Notes under the pieces: generated by a model | The model's input: only the letters and a program-made list of their open reading frames with translations | Database searches by the model: none | What the model was told of the DNA's origin: nothing | Translations under genes and position numbers: made by a program | NCBI GenBank assembly: GCA_027625915.1 | Contig: JANTQA010000023.1 | Span: 10,726,001-10,790,000 of the forward strand | Source: Anaeramoeba flamelloides | Lineage: Eukaryota > Metamonada > Anaeramoebidae | Direction: 5' to 3' | DNA length: 64,000 nucleotides | In this document: piece after piece, positions 23,732 to 36,562 of the stretch | Layout: every line of letters begins with the position of its first letter | How positions within the stretch are numbered: the first letter of the stretch is position 1

Positions 23732-26700
23732 ATGGAAGGATCAGGACTTCATAACAAAAAAACAAAAACTCTGCTCCCTTTAAAAGGGATCTTGGTCAAT
23801 GCATATATTAGGGATTTTGTTGCCCAAGTTACAGTCTCTCACAAATATACCAATAACGAAACACAACCGATCGAAACGATCTTTCTTTTTCCAATGAGTA
23901 AATTTTTCTTATTTTTCAACTCATTTTTTCTCTTGCCTTCTGTTTTTAAATTTTCAACAAATTAAACCATTTTTTTTTTTTAATTATAATTTTCCTTGCA
24001 AAAAAACGGTGCTAAAATAAAAATCAATATAAAATTTGACTTTTTGAAAATTCTATTTTATTTTTTTTACAACAAAAAAAGACTCTCGTTGCATTGTAAC
24101 CAATTTTCAAGTTTCTAAAGACAAAAAACAATCCGAAGGAAAAATCAGAAACAAGGAAACAAATCGAGAAATTTATGAGGATCGGATTGCCGAAGGGAAC
24201 AGCACGATCAGACTAGAGCAAGAAAACAATGATCTTTTAATTCTAAATGTGGGGAATTTACAACCAAAAGAAAATTGTGTTGTGGGGATAATTTATACAT
24301 TGGAACTTGATGTTGAGTCAAAGAATTCTTTTCGGTTTCACTTACCACAAGTTATTTATCCCAAATATGTTCCGTTACAATCAGAAGAAAACCACTTTGA
24401 TTCTGAATTTAGTTTTCTACAATTTACTAAAAACGTTCCGTATGGAACCATTTTTGAATTCAAATTTAAAATGCAATCAGAAATTGAAAATATTATCTCA
24501 ACAAATCACCTAATTAAACCCAAAATCAAAAACAATCTAGCAAAATTAAAAATTATACCAAATGAAAAGGAGAGCAAAAATGATTTAAATTTGATTATAA
24601 ATTTAAAAAAAGACATAAAATCAGGCTCCATGATTGGGATTAGTAATCGGTTTCTTCAAAAAGAATTAAAAAAAGAAGAAATTAAACAACAAGAATCGAA
24701 AAAACAAAAAGAAAGTGTTAAGCAACAAGAATTAAAAAAACAAAAAGACAAGGCTAATGAAAACAAAAATGGAAATGGAAACAAAAACAACAAAAATGAA
24801 CTTCAAAATATTAATCACAAAACTAAAAAAAATTTTAAAAAAATAAAAAGAACAAAATATTGTGCAATGGTAACTTTTTGTCCAGAAATTGAGCAACAAT
24901 TCTTAAACACAGAAATTATTTTTATATTGGATTTAAATAATTCACTAAGGGGCAGGAATTCACAACAAATCAAAAGCCTATTATATCTTTGTTTACATTC
25001 CCTGCCCGACTCATGTCTTTTTAACCTTATTTCGATCAGCTCTAAGGTCTCTTTTTTGTTTAAAAACAGCAAAAAATATTCGAATAAAACTCTGAAAAAA
25101 GCCAAAAATTTTGTAAAAAAATTGCAATCAACAATTGCTTCTCGCGAATTATTATACACTCTCAATAAAGTTTCTCAAAAAAAATTAATTAAAGATTATC
25201 CAAGACAAGTGTTTGTATTTATTGATCGAAATGAATGGAATGCTAAACAAACTTTATCTTTTATTAGGTATGTTATTTTTATTATTTTCACTTTGTATAT
25301 ATCTTTCAAACAGAAATTCAAATAATATATATATATATATATATATATTTATTTATGTCTTTCGCTACAATTTCGGTATTTTTTATTTTTTCTAATTTCC
25401 AGTAATCGAAACCAAAAATAATATTGAATCTTATTTGAATATTAAAAAATTAAATGGAAATGTTGATTAACAAACTAATAAAGAAAAAAAAACTATCAAA
25501 GATAATAAACTGAAACATTTTCTGCTTATTGTGAAAACATAATTAAAAATCTATTAATTTGAAATTGAATGAAGAGTTACTTGTTGAAATTTGAATTTAA
25601 CAAGGTTAAAAAAGTTTAGATAATCTAGATTTTTGATCATAAGAGATTTATCTAAAATAGATTTGTTTTGAAAAACGAAATGTGTATTAAAATACTACAA
25701 TTTTTAGAAACATTAAAAAGGATTGTTTTTTTCTGGAATAATTTTTTGGAAAACCACCATTTCAATTATAAATTCTAAATGATAAAACGTTATTTAGTTT
25801 AGATTAAGACTGGAAAATCGTATTTAATTGACCTTTTTTAGATGTGAAATTTTTCATAAAAAATCAAATCTTTTTTTTTTTTTTTTTTTATTGATGGAAG
25901 AAGTGTAAATTAAACTCTAAATATCCTTTTACTTAAATTCCCTAAAAGGTAATTCAAGCATAAAATTATAGATTTCACAATTGTTCAAGGGAAAGACATA
26001 CCCAATTTTTTTTTATGTTTAAAAAGCAAAAACAAAAAATTGAAAAGAAGAAAAAAAAAAAAAAAAAAAAAAAGAAATTTAAAAAGAAAAAAGAAATTTC
26101 AAAAGGGCTTATAACAAGCAATTGATAAAAAATCAAAAAAAAACAAACAATGCTATCGATAATTAATAACACCCAAAATCACAGTTCATGATACTTTCGG
26201 TTAATTTAATTTAATTTGATAATTGATCATGAATGTTAATTTGGGGATCGTTGTTTAATTGTTTTAATTTCTTTTTTCTTTTTGATCTGATTTGCTTTAA
26301 ACAGTTATGTACATTTTTTGTATTTGCTTTTTAGATTTTATTTTCAAGTTACTCATACTTTTGTGTTTCAGTGTCACAGTATTAGCAAGTAACCACTTAA
26401 TCTTTTTCCTTTGTAACTCTTCTTCCGAATATAAAGAAGATCCAGCAAGGGAAAAAATGAAAAAAAATAAAAAATCCAAACTTTAATAGACATCGGGGAT
26501 TTGCTACTCATTTTCATTAATGAGATTTACTTTTTGAGATTATTGGAAATCAAGTGAGTTTGAAAAAAAAAGTATAAATATATGCCGGAAATAAAACCAT
26601 TTGTAACTGGAATGTTTGATAATAATTAGATTTTATATTTTTTTGATTGAAGAAAATAACAAAAAAGAGAAATTTAATTTCTCGGCTCATAGAAAGAATA

Positions 26701-29633
26701 GTTTAATTTCCATTTTGATTTTAAAATTGTTTAGTTTTGGTGGTGTCTATTCTGATTAGTTCAGAAAAAAAGAGAGTTGTATTTTTTTAAGAAAAAAATT
26801 CAAATGAAATTTCAATTTTTTAAAAATAAAATGATTTACTTTATTTGTTCAAATTGATAAAAAAATCAAGCAACTTTACTCAATCCTTTGGACTGATCTT
26901 TAAATTTATTTTGATTTTATTAACTAAAAAATAATACAACGTTGAAAATATTTTTATTTATTTTTTAATTTTTAGAAATATATTCTGAAAGTTTTGTTGA
27001 ACCAAAATAGTGAATCGAGAGTTAGGTTTTAGCAACATTCTAATCAAATTTAAAATGCCTATATTCATTAAAAAAAATTCTTCACAAAAAAAACATTATA
27101 ACCTGTATATTAAGACATATATATCTTTTTGTATCTTTATCATTAATAAATTTCCTTCTTTACAAAACAACTGAATACCAATAGATCAATCTCTACAAAT
27201 ACAAGATTTTTTACATTTGGCATTGGTCCAAGTGTTTCAAGGAATTTGATTGAAGGCATTGCAAGAATTGGAAGAGGGAATTCCGAGATTATTCTAGACA
27301 ATAACAATTTGAAAACCAAAATTATTTCTCAGCTTGATCGGGCACTTCAACCGGAAATTACAGATTTATATTTAAATGTTTATGATATGCCGGATCCAGA
27401 AATGATTATCCCAACAAAAATACCACCAATATTTAATCGTACTCATTTGCAAATTTTTCTATTTTTAAATGAGAACTCTCCAAAGGGCTATGTTGAATTG
27501 GGAGGCAATGCCCCGAATGGGAAGGTAAATTGGACTGTAAATCTGGATTTTAAAAGTGCATTCAAAACAGAAATAATTCATTCCATGGCGGTTAAAAGAA
27601 TTTTAACAGAATTAGAAGATGGATTATCAACATTAATAATTAATTCAGAGAGTGAAATAATTAATCAAAATTATAAAAAAAAAATCGAACAAATAAGTAA
27701 AAAGTTTAATGTACTTTGTAATTCAACAAGTTTTATTTCAATGAATGAAATTGAAATAAGAGAAAATCAAAGTGAACTTTTAACAACAAGAATACCAATT
27801 GTTACACCAAATAAAACGAAATTTAATTTTTTTAAGAAAAATAAAAATAAAAAAGAGAATAAAAAAACAATTTATAAGAGGAATAAGAAACACAAAGACA
27901 AAACAATAGCATATGATGACCAGGATTTATCATTTTTTGTGAAAGATCGAATAAATCCAATTCATAATGATTTCGGCAAAATCCAAGATATTAGTACCCT
28001 TAAGAATAATTTTATTAATTCGGAAAATTCCGAAACATTATTCCATCAGAATGATTTAAGTTTTCTAGATCAAAGTAATTTAAATAATTTTGATAACTAT
28101 AAATATAATACCTTTTCATTTGGTAATAATCACGACCTTGAAGACAATTATTTCCAATTCCAAACAAACAAAAAGATAAAAGAAAAAAAGATTAACATAA
28201 ACAATGGAATTAGAAATAATAATTTTTTTATGGATAAGAATAAAAATCAAGAAAATGAAAATGAAAATGAAAATGAAAATGAAAATGAAAAAGAAAAAGA
28301 AAAAGAAAATGAAAAAAAAAAGGGAAATAAAAGAACAAGAAAAAAAAATGAAAATGAAAATTTAAATGAAAATGAAAATGAAAATGAAAATGAAAAGGAA
28401 AAGGAAAATAAAGATAGAGGAAGGGGATACGGTAGAGGAGGAGGAAGAGGAAGGGGATATGTGGGGGGAGGAGGAAGAGGATACGGCAGAGGTGGAGGAA
28501 GAGGTGGTGGTGGTGGTGGAAGAGGAGGAAGAGGAGGAAGTGGGGGAAGAGGAGGAAGTGTATGGAGAGGAGGGAGAGGAGGAGGGAGAGGAGGGAGTGG
28601 AGGAATACCATCACCACCAAATAGTAAAGCCCCACCAAAAATATCCAATTTTGGAGGAAGAATAAACAAAACTTCAAAAAATAATGATTTACAAAGTTTA
28701 ATACAAAATAGATCAAAGAATTTACTTCTAACAATTCAATATAAAAGTAAAGGGAGAGGATCATGGAGGGGGGGGAGTGGAGGAGGAGGTGGTGGAAGAT
28801 TTAGAGGAAGAGGGACATGGGGAGGAGGGAGAAGAGGAGGGGGATTTGGGAGTGGAAGAGGAAGCGTAAGCGGATTTGTAGGAAGAAGAAATGAAAGTGT
28901 ATTTGGAAGCATTGGAATGGGGAAAACAGGTGGCGGATTCGGAAATAAACCAAAAATGAATTCACAGCGAAAACCTACCCGATCGGCATTTCCTCAAAAA
29001 AAACAAACAATTTTTACTCAGACTTTTCTGAAAAAAGATCCCAAATCTTATCAAAATCTCAGCCAAAAAATGAATAAAACTAAAAGTAATAGCCCACCCA
29101 AAATTTCAATAAATTCAACCCAAAAAAAATCACCACCACCACCGCCACGATTACCCAAACCAAAACCAAAACCAAACACAAAAGGACAAACAAATAACCG
29201 CCATCTTCCACCAACACCAAAACTAAAACCAACACCAACACCAAAACCAACACCAAAACCAAAACTAAAACCAAAACCAAAACCAAACCAAAAACCAAAA
29301 CCAATTAATTCCTCAAATAATATGAAAAAGAAAAAACCTTTATTAAACGATCTTATACAATTGCAATCAGCAAAGGGGAACTTTCCTTCCTCGCCAAAGC
29401 TTTGGACTTTAATTGGGATTTCAAAGGAATCTACCACTTCAAAACTTATTACTAAAATCAATAATCCTGATTTTAAAACTACAATAATCGTCATCGCTTT
29501 TCTACAAAAATATTTTTCAGAACATTCAAAAGAATTGATTTTAATATTTAAAAAATCTCAAATTTGGATAAAAAAGAATTTTGGAATTAATGAAATTGAT
29601 TATTTAATCAAAAATGCAATTACACTTGTATAA
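23732..29633 (+). CDS. VIT and vWA domain protein with RGG tracts, VWA5A/PARP4-like (1266 aa)
   Basis: Exons 23732-23897, 24082-25267, 27185-29633; introns of 184 and 1917 nt in phases 1 and 2; 1267 codons with the stop. Residues ~8-130 form a VIT domain (FVAQVTVSHKY, NREIYEDRIAEGNS, LNVGNLQP). A Lys/Gln/Asn linker follows, then a vWA domain from ~335 (EIIFILDLNNSL) whose metal motif is degenerate. The second intron lies inside the vWA domain, before TRFFTFGIGPSVSRNLIEG. Past ~690 there are Asn/Glu and Glu/Lys runs, Gly/Arg-rich tracts at ~862-930 and ~973-1013, and a Lys-Pro repeat at ~1106-1160. The last ~100 residues (PLLNDLIQLQSAKGNF..) match the C-terminal domain shared by VWA5A and PARP4, the latter known for vault binding. 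Inference: a cytoplasmic scaffold. The ATG at 23732 directly precedes the VIT domain. Confidence 0.9.
25388..27130 (-). repeat. Interspersed repeat R1, copy 2, interrupted by R2
   Basis: Reverse complement of 160-1292. The match is split: 25388-25880 and about 26465-27130 match continuous R1 sequence, with R2 (25882-26465) between them. A similar gattt/gtttggattttttat stretch sits at both joints, possibly a target duplication. Confidence 0.75.
25882..26465 (+). repeat. Interspersed repeat R2, copy 1, nested in R1
   Basis: About 580 bp present again, inverted, at 30065-30575. Shared blocks include cagtgtcacagtattagcaa (against ctgtgatactag on the other copy), ttgtttaattgtt and catacccaatt. 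Includes a long poly-A run near 26050-26073. No coding frame. Confidence 0.7.
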
Positions 29634-29652
29634 TATTTTTTATTAAATAATA

Positions 29653-29732
29653 ATTTTCATTTCATTTCATTTCGTTTCATTTCGTTTCGTTTCGTTTCGT
29701 TTTGTTCCATTTCGTTTCGTTTCGCTTCATTT
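29653..29732 (+). repeat. TTTCG/TTTCA pentanucleotide satellite
   Basis: About 15 imperfect copies of a five-base unit (atttc, gtttc, gtttt) beginning 20 bp after the stop codon of the VIT/vWA gene, so it is probably in its 3' untranslated region. Confidence 0.85.
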
Positions 29733-30064
29733 TGATAATATTTTCAATCAATGATCTTTTTGATATCATAAAGACAAAAAAGATAATTCAAAATTTTATA
29801 TTTTTAATTTATATTCTCATTAGTATTCTCATTTGAGAAGTTAAAAAATATATATAGAGACTGTGATGTAATAGATTATATCTCTATTTCTTTTCTTAAA
29901 AATTATTTTCGTTTTTATGTTTTATATATTTTACCACTGGATATACAAATAAAATTTTATTCATGATAATTTTTATTTAGTTTTTAAAAGCTCCTTCTCT
30001 ATGCCATTTCGAACAAAAATGTTGTATTTTTTATAAAAAAGTTCTTCTTTATTTTTTTCCTTTT

Positions 30065-30575
30065 TTTCCCTCGAATAATTTTCTTTATATTGAGAAGAAA
30101 AGTTACCAAGTAAAGTATCAAGTGGTTAAATGACAAATACTGTGATACTAGAACTGGAAAGTATGAGTAACTAGAAAATAAAATCTAAAGGCAAAGAAAT
30201 ACCCGATGTAAAAAAAAAAAAAACGAGATCAAAAAGAAAAAAAGAAATAGAAACAATTAAACAACTACCTCCAAATGAACTTAGATGATCAACTATAAAA
30301 ACTTAACTACACTAAACAATAGCATCTTGATTTGATTTTGGATGTCCTTTATTAATTCAATAGCTTTCTTTTTTTTTTTTTTTTTTTTATTTGAGTATTG
30401 CTTTTTATAATAAACCCTTTTTCTTTATAATTTTTTGTTTTTCCTTTTAAACATTAAAGAAAGTTTGGGTATTTCTTCTTGTGAAAGATTAAGAGAACAT
30501 TCATTTTATCATTAAATTTCTGAAAGTGATTTTTTTGTAATAAAACCTCGATTGTAATTCACACTTCCTACATAA
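30065..30575 (-). repeat. Interspersed repeat R2, copy 2
   Basis: Inverted copy of 25882-26465. Includes gaaaagttaccaagtaaagt and the tactgtgatactagaactgg stretch. It lies about 430 bp after the end of the same gene whose intron carries copy 1. Confidence 0.7.
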
Positions 30576-33500
30576 TAATAACAAATATTTTTTTTTTTTT
30601 GGGAATTTTATTTATAGGATTCCAAAAAAATCTTTTATGATCTTTTGAATTTTTTTGAGACTTTTTTTAATAATTCTTTAATTTTCAGTTGATTTTTTCA
30701 AGTTCCAAAAAAAACAAATTATACAATACAATAGCACATGAAGAAAATTGGGTCAAAGTAATGTCTTTTAAAGAGATTAGAAACTATTCTAAATAACCCA
30801 TTAACCTTTTTTCTATTATTTTAATTTAATGGTGGAAATTTAATTCATCTTATATACCATTAGATTTTTTTAATTTGAGTATTAAAACGAAAATTTCATA
30901 AATTTTTGATTTAATACTCAAATTAATAAAAAAAATAAGGGAATTTAAGAATTCCTTAACTTAGATTTTGAAATTTTTTAAAAGATTTGTACATCAGTTT
31001 TAAATATCTACTAGAGTTAATAACAATATTCGATCTTATTTCTTAATAATATTAATAAAAAAATTATTATTTTTTTAAATATTTAAACCATTATTAATTT
31101 TTTTAATTCAGAAATTCAGTTTATACAATTATTTACATAGTCTGGGTAACTACAAAGATAATGTTCTAAAATTTCAATAATATCGGTATCTTTGTATATT
31201 TTACTCAATTGACAAAATTGTGATTTATTTTATTTTTTCATAAAATAATAGTATATATTAAGATAATTTGTATAATTTCTTAATTTTTAAAAAAGAAGTT
31301 GGACCTTTGAATGTTTGATATTTTTAAGTCGTTAGGTTTTCTAGAATTTCTAAGAATTGAGTTAATTCAAATATTTTACCCCATTCTTGTAAATTGTGAA
31401 AAATATTACAATATTTTAAAACTTTCTTTATTTTTTTTAATTGATTTAATAAGTAATTTATTAGTAAATATTCTAATTCTTTGAATTTTTTAGAATTTTA
31501 ACTAAAATTTTCTGATTCTATTTCTCCAAAGAGAAGAAAATTTAGTTTATCAAAATCGAGAATTTTTTTTTTTTTTTCATGTAAATTGTTTTAAGATTAG
31601 GTGGTTCTTACCGAAATCATTTTTTGTTTCTGTTTTATAAATAAGACACCTCTAATGCGTGTTGATTAATAATGATACTAAGATTTTATTATTAATTCAT
31701 GTTTCTATATTTTCGATCGCCTTTCTTGTTAAGCCGAAAATTTCTAATCTTAATAATTATTAACTATGTAAGACTACCTTAAAGAATTCAGTTTTTAACC
31801 ATTAGAAAAATTCATACATTTAAAAATATGAAGAACTTTTTTAGAATTATTATTGAAATTTTTAGATTTGAAGTGAATTTTTCTCTCTAACCAAATCCCA
31901 AAATATAAAATTTCTTTTGGTATTAAGGGAATAGTCTCTATTAATTTTTTTTTTTGACCAATAACTAAATAAGGAATCCTTATCTTGAAATATGTTTAAA
32001 ATTGAAAATAGACAGGTTTTTTCAATGTTAGAACTTTTAGTTCTTGTTTTTTAAAAAAATTTTACAATTCAGTCAAAAAAAGTGACTGTAAAAATTTTTT
32101 ATGAAAAAATATCTATAACAGATGAGAATTTTTGGATTAATTTTGGATTTAATTATTTTCTCAAAAATAATATTTATTCTCATTTTGAAAAACGAAAAAA
32201 TAATTTAAAACTAGTGAATGTTTTCTCTCCAACTTCTATTCATCCAACTTGACTCTATAAAGAATTCAATTTGTTTTCTCAATAATTACTTTTTAAAAAA
32301 ATTGTTCTTATTCTTTTTTCTGATTTTTTTTTGACTCTGACAAAAAATTTTGGAATGATAATTTTAGAACACTTAAAAAACTTCAAATTCAACAAAAAAT
32401 AAAGAGCGTAAACTCAAAAAGTAGATTCATGAAAAAAAAGAATGGTACGAGAAAAGAAAGAAAATCTTTTATCAAGAGTAAAGCATATATTGTATATTTT
32501 TTTTGAATCAAACTGTTTTTCATACAAATCCAAACAACCTTTTCAGGTTTATTTTTCAAACTATTTTTTGTACTTCTTCCCCAAACATAACAATTTTTTG
32601 CTTTCTTGCTCATATTTTTTTTTATTTTTTGTATTTTTGCGAAAAGTTGAAAAAAAGCAAATTTCAAAAAAGTGAAAAAATTGAAAAATTTTTTATTTCT
32701 ATAAAAACAATAACTAAATTTAATGAATATCATTTAGCGAGATTTCATTCCTATACTAAGAAGTTTTTCACTTTAATTTCAAATCTAAGTAATTAGCAAA
32801 AAAATTTCTAAATCTCTATTAAATTTACCTAAAATAATTTTATATAGACTAGTCCCTAAAAGTTTTTTTCTTAGTTTTATTGTTATTTGGGTGTATAAAA
32901 AATATTTAATTATTATATATATATATATATCAGTTCCACTTTTAAGGCGCAAAATTTCAACCAAATTTAAGACTCATAAAAAGCTCAAATTAATACATAT
33001 TTTTTTGGAATTTTTTTTCTAAAAATTATTTTACTAGAATCCTAATTTTAGTATCTTTGGTTGTAATTTTTTTATATCATACATTTTGAAGAAAGTTTGT
33101 ACCTTAAAAGTGGAACTTGCTGTAATTATTCCTTCAATTTTTAAAATTAAAAATATTCCTTTAATTTCCAAACTAAATATTTTTATCTTATTTCATTAGA
33201 TTTTTTAATAAGAACTTTTTTTATATTTTTCATTTTTTACTTAATGATTTAACATTAACAAAATATTATTTTTCTAAATTATCATTATTTAAAATTGTTT
33301 TTTTTTTTTGATGTTTTCCTTAGAAAAAATCCTTGAAAATTTTAATTTTATCAATTTCAAGTTGAATTATCAAATTACATAAAATTTATACCAAGTTGAA
33401 GATCAATCAGTTAAGAACCAAAAAAAAACAAATTTTCAGACCAAATACAAGATAGACATTTTTCCAGATTCTTTCGGATTATAAACTATAAATTACTATA

Positions 33501-33926
33501 AAAAATTTTTATATTTTTCCTTTTTTTTTCCACCTTGTGAAACAATTCAAATAACCCAAAAAGTTCAATAACATTTCTAAATTGAATAATACCCGTAAAA
33601 CCAAAAAGTAACATCAGTTCAAAAAGAAAAAATAAATAATTATAGACAAAATCGAGAACTCAACATAATAATATTTTTTAAGACTATCTTTTTGGAATGG
33701 TTTTTCTTTGATTTGATCCAAAATTAAAAATTTATTGGAAAAATATAATATTTTAGAGATCTCCAAAACAACACATTGTTGTTCAAAAAAAAAGAGATTT
33801 AAATTATATACATTGGTTCTGAGAAACGAAGAAAATACTAAATTATACTTTCAAATTAATTTGTTTCTTTTTTGAATTGATCGAACTAAACATATTTAGT
33901 AACTTATCAATTGAAAACACTTCTGA
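30576..33926. other. Gene-free AT-rich region
   Basis: 3.3 kb with one MITE relative (32931-33122). Overlapping short frames on both strands near 32390-32800 are low-complexity Phe/Lys. A segment at 33395-33510 resembles 62780-62850 (agttaagaaccaaa, acaagatagac-like words). Nothing else seen. Confidence 0.5.
32931..33122. mobile_element. Diverged relative of the 12769 MITE
   Basis: Left end CAGTTCCACTTTTAAGGC; right end CTTAAAAGTGGAACTTGCTG; flanked by TA, with a TA tract immediately before. The arms match the 12769 element in the CTTTTAAGG block, but the interior is heavily mutated, so this is an older copy. Confidence 0.75.
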
Positions 33927-33969
33927 AACTTTTTTTCCCCAAAACTTAATATTTTGATTGTAATAAAAG

Positions 33970-35700
33970 TAGAATGTCTGTCAAAAATAAGACTAAGGCA
34001 ACTACCAAATCCAAAAACCCAGTCTGTTGTTTTGTTTGATGGAAACTTTGTAAGATTTGAAATTCTAACAAGAAAATTGAATAATCAGAACACGTGTTTG
34101 TGGGATTACTTAACATTGATTTTAAAAGAGTTAGTAATACACCCCGTACTGACAATCGCATACAATTCCTTGATAAGAGGAAATTACAGATTACCGACAA
34201 AAAATGAGAAAAAAAACCAATCATTTTTCTCTATTTTACCTTACTATAAAAGAAGTGAAAAAGTTTTCTTCTTTTCAAGGGATGTGTAAAAGTTTGGTTC
34301 GTTTTATATTTGGTAACTATTTTTGACCTTCTTATATTTCTTGTGTTGTTAAAATTTCAAGTGTCTTAAACCAATCAAAAATTTTTGGTAATAATTTAAT
34401 TTTAAAGGGTTTGTTGGCTTTTTTGCATCATTCCTTGGGATTCCGTTTCACCTTTATTGCAAATTTATTTACCCTTTGATAGTGAAGTAAGCTCTTTTCC
34501 AATGTTTTTAAACAAACAAACAAACAAACCAAAACAAACAAACAAACAAATAAACAAACAAACCAAAACAAAAAAAATCTTTCTTGTTCACATTAACATT
34601 GTTTTTCAAAAACAAATAGTCCAATTTTTGAATCTGGAGGGAGTAGGACAGCACACTTTTTCCTTTTCCCCTTTAGATTTCTGTTATCGAACCTGGCGTT
34701 AGCTTTCTTGTTTCTCAGCAATATTATTCTTCTCGCAGCCTTTCGAAATGACTATCAATCAGGTGCTTTTGTGGCGCTAAGTGTTGTTTTACCGATCTTG
34801 ACCATTTATGGGCTTTTATTTCATCAGAAATTTCTGTCTTTGAAATTTTTATCCAAGGACTCAAACAGTAAGGACATTGCTTCTGCAATATTAAATTCCT
34901 GGGCTGACTTATTTGGTGTTGTTGGTTTTTTTCTGTCAATTGCCTCAATATTCCAAATACCATTTCTAATTAATTCTTTGCGCAACACAGATCGACGACT
35001 CAAGAAATGCTTTGAGAATGGTTTTTTGGTTGTAATGAATTTAATCACCATTCCAATTTATTTACCTTTATTCTTTACTGGAATCAGAATCCCAAAAATC
35101 GTTCATCAAACTCAAGAATTTTCCCAATATAACAAAGGATCGAAGGATTTAATAATTTATACTGAATCGGCCTTTATTAGGATTTGCTGGAAAAATTTTG
35201 TCGGGCTTATATTTGACGTTTTACCTTTTTTCATAACACTACCAGTATGGATAACAGTTTATCGTATAAAATCGGTAAAAAATGATCTTGAAAAAGTAAT
35301 TTTTCTAACCTATTATTCTATACTTCTCTTTATTCTTCAACTGATAAAAAAACAAAAAAGAAATTTATACGATCAAAGTTCAGTGGATTTTTTAAAACTT
35401 TGTTTTGAATGCTTCACCTATCGAAAACTTTTGAAGTCGAAATTGAAAACCTTGAGGGCTGCTATTAGTTTTCGTATTGGAATCGTTTTTTTGAAGAAAA
35501 TCCGAAAACCATCATATTTTTTGAACCTCAATAACATAGAAAACAAAACTGGATGCTATAAGTTACTTATCAGTGCACTTGAATACCTACAGTCTTTCCA
35601 AGGCTACCATAAAATTTTAAATAAAACACAATTGAGTTTTCTATTCTTATTTTCTATTTTTAAAAAATTCGGAAATAAAAGCTATTATTCAAATTTTTAG
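33970..35700 (+). CDS. Multi-pass membrane protein with D-x15-R repeats (5' partial)
   Basis: Family not recognised; same repeat type as the 39107 protein. Exons about 33970-34254, 34408-34486, 34677-35700, with introns of 153 and 190 nt (GTGAAA..AAAG, GTAAGC..TTTAG), phases 1 and 2. The start codon must be in an upstream exon I could not find. Hydrophobic units each carry an acidic or amide residue and an Arg about 16 residues later: ELVIHPVLTIAYNSLIR, NLITIPIYLPLFFTGIR, DVLPFFITLPVWITVYR. The last is nearly identical to a unit in the 39107 protein (LPVWIT). The C-terminal ~110 residues are basic and non-membrane. The first donor (GTGAAA) is a weak choice; the second joint is well supported by phase. 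Likely an integral endomembrane or plasma-membrane protein of unknown role. Confidence 0.65.
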
Positions 35701-36562
35701 AAAATCAAATCTAAAAAATTGAAGACTCATGAAGCACTTAAAAAGATTGTTCAAAAAATGTAAATTTTTAAAGATCAGTAAATATTGATATTTTTTTTGA
35801 TCTTTTTTGGACTGATAATTTAAAGTTTCATGGGATCTTGAAATTATTTTTTGATTTTCTCAGAATTTGAATAATAGCTCATTTATTATTGAAATTTTTT
35901 TTTGAATAATAGCTTTTATTTCCAAATTATTTGAAAATGTAAAATAAGAATAGAAAATTCAATTTTGTTTTATTTAAAATTTTCTGGTTGCTTTGGAACG
36001 GCTGTAACTTCAGTTTTTGACAATTGTATAATTGATGATTTGTATTTCTCATTTGGTTAAAGTTAAACAATCACAATTTTGATTAATTAATAGTAATCAA
36101 ATGAACTCTAATCTAATATTTTTAACATATAACATTTCAATTTGTGAAAAAAAAAATCTTATTAAATAAATTCTCTGAGAAATACCTAATTAGAGCAACT
36201 GACAAATGAAAATGTCAATAATTATTTAGCATTTACATTTACTCAAAAAACAAAAAATAAATAATTATTAATCAAAATATAAAAAAGTTGCCACGATAAT
36301 TTTTGAGAGAGTACAACAAAAAATGTATTAATAAGAAAAATATTCAAAATTAATTGAACTCAAGATTTAACAAAAAAAATGAATGTTAAACGAAATATTA
36401 ATCAAACAATCTTTATTTATTTGATCTCTAATCATTAACATTTTTTTTTCTTTTCTTTTCTATTTGTTATTTTCTTTTCTTTATTTATCCATCTATAGCA
36501 ACGTAATCACTTAAATGTAAGTCTATTATTTATTTTTATATGCCTTCAATATATAAACTCAA

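Larger units (their letters stand above)
25268..27184 (+). other. 1917-nt intron occupied by a nested repeat
   Basis: Donor GTATGT, acceptor CCAATAG, phase 2 (AG|A, Arg). Repeat R1 in inverted orientation fills 25388-27130. Without it the intron would be about 170 nt, the size of its neighbours. A TA tract lies at 25325-25348. Confidence 0.85.

Noticed and set aside
28228-28764. Long minus-strand frames opposite the Gly/Arg tract
   Set aside because: They are the complement of the repetitive coding tract of the VIT/vWA gene and consist of Phe/His or Pro/Leu repeats.
29051-29494. Minus-strand frame rich in Gly/Phe/Val
   Set aside because: Antisense of the Lys-Pro repeat of the same gene.
32389-32796. 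Overlapping frames on both strands
   Set aside because: Composition is that of random A/T-rich DNA; no splice context or homology.
33395-33510. Similarity to 62780-62850
   Set aside because: A few shared words only; could be a third repeat family but too short and diverged to support.
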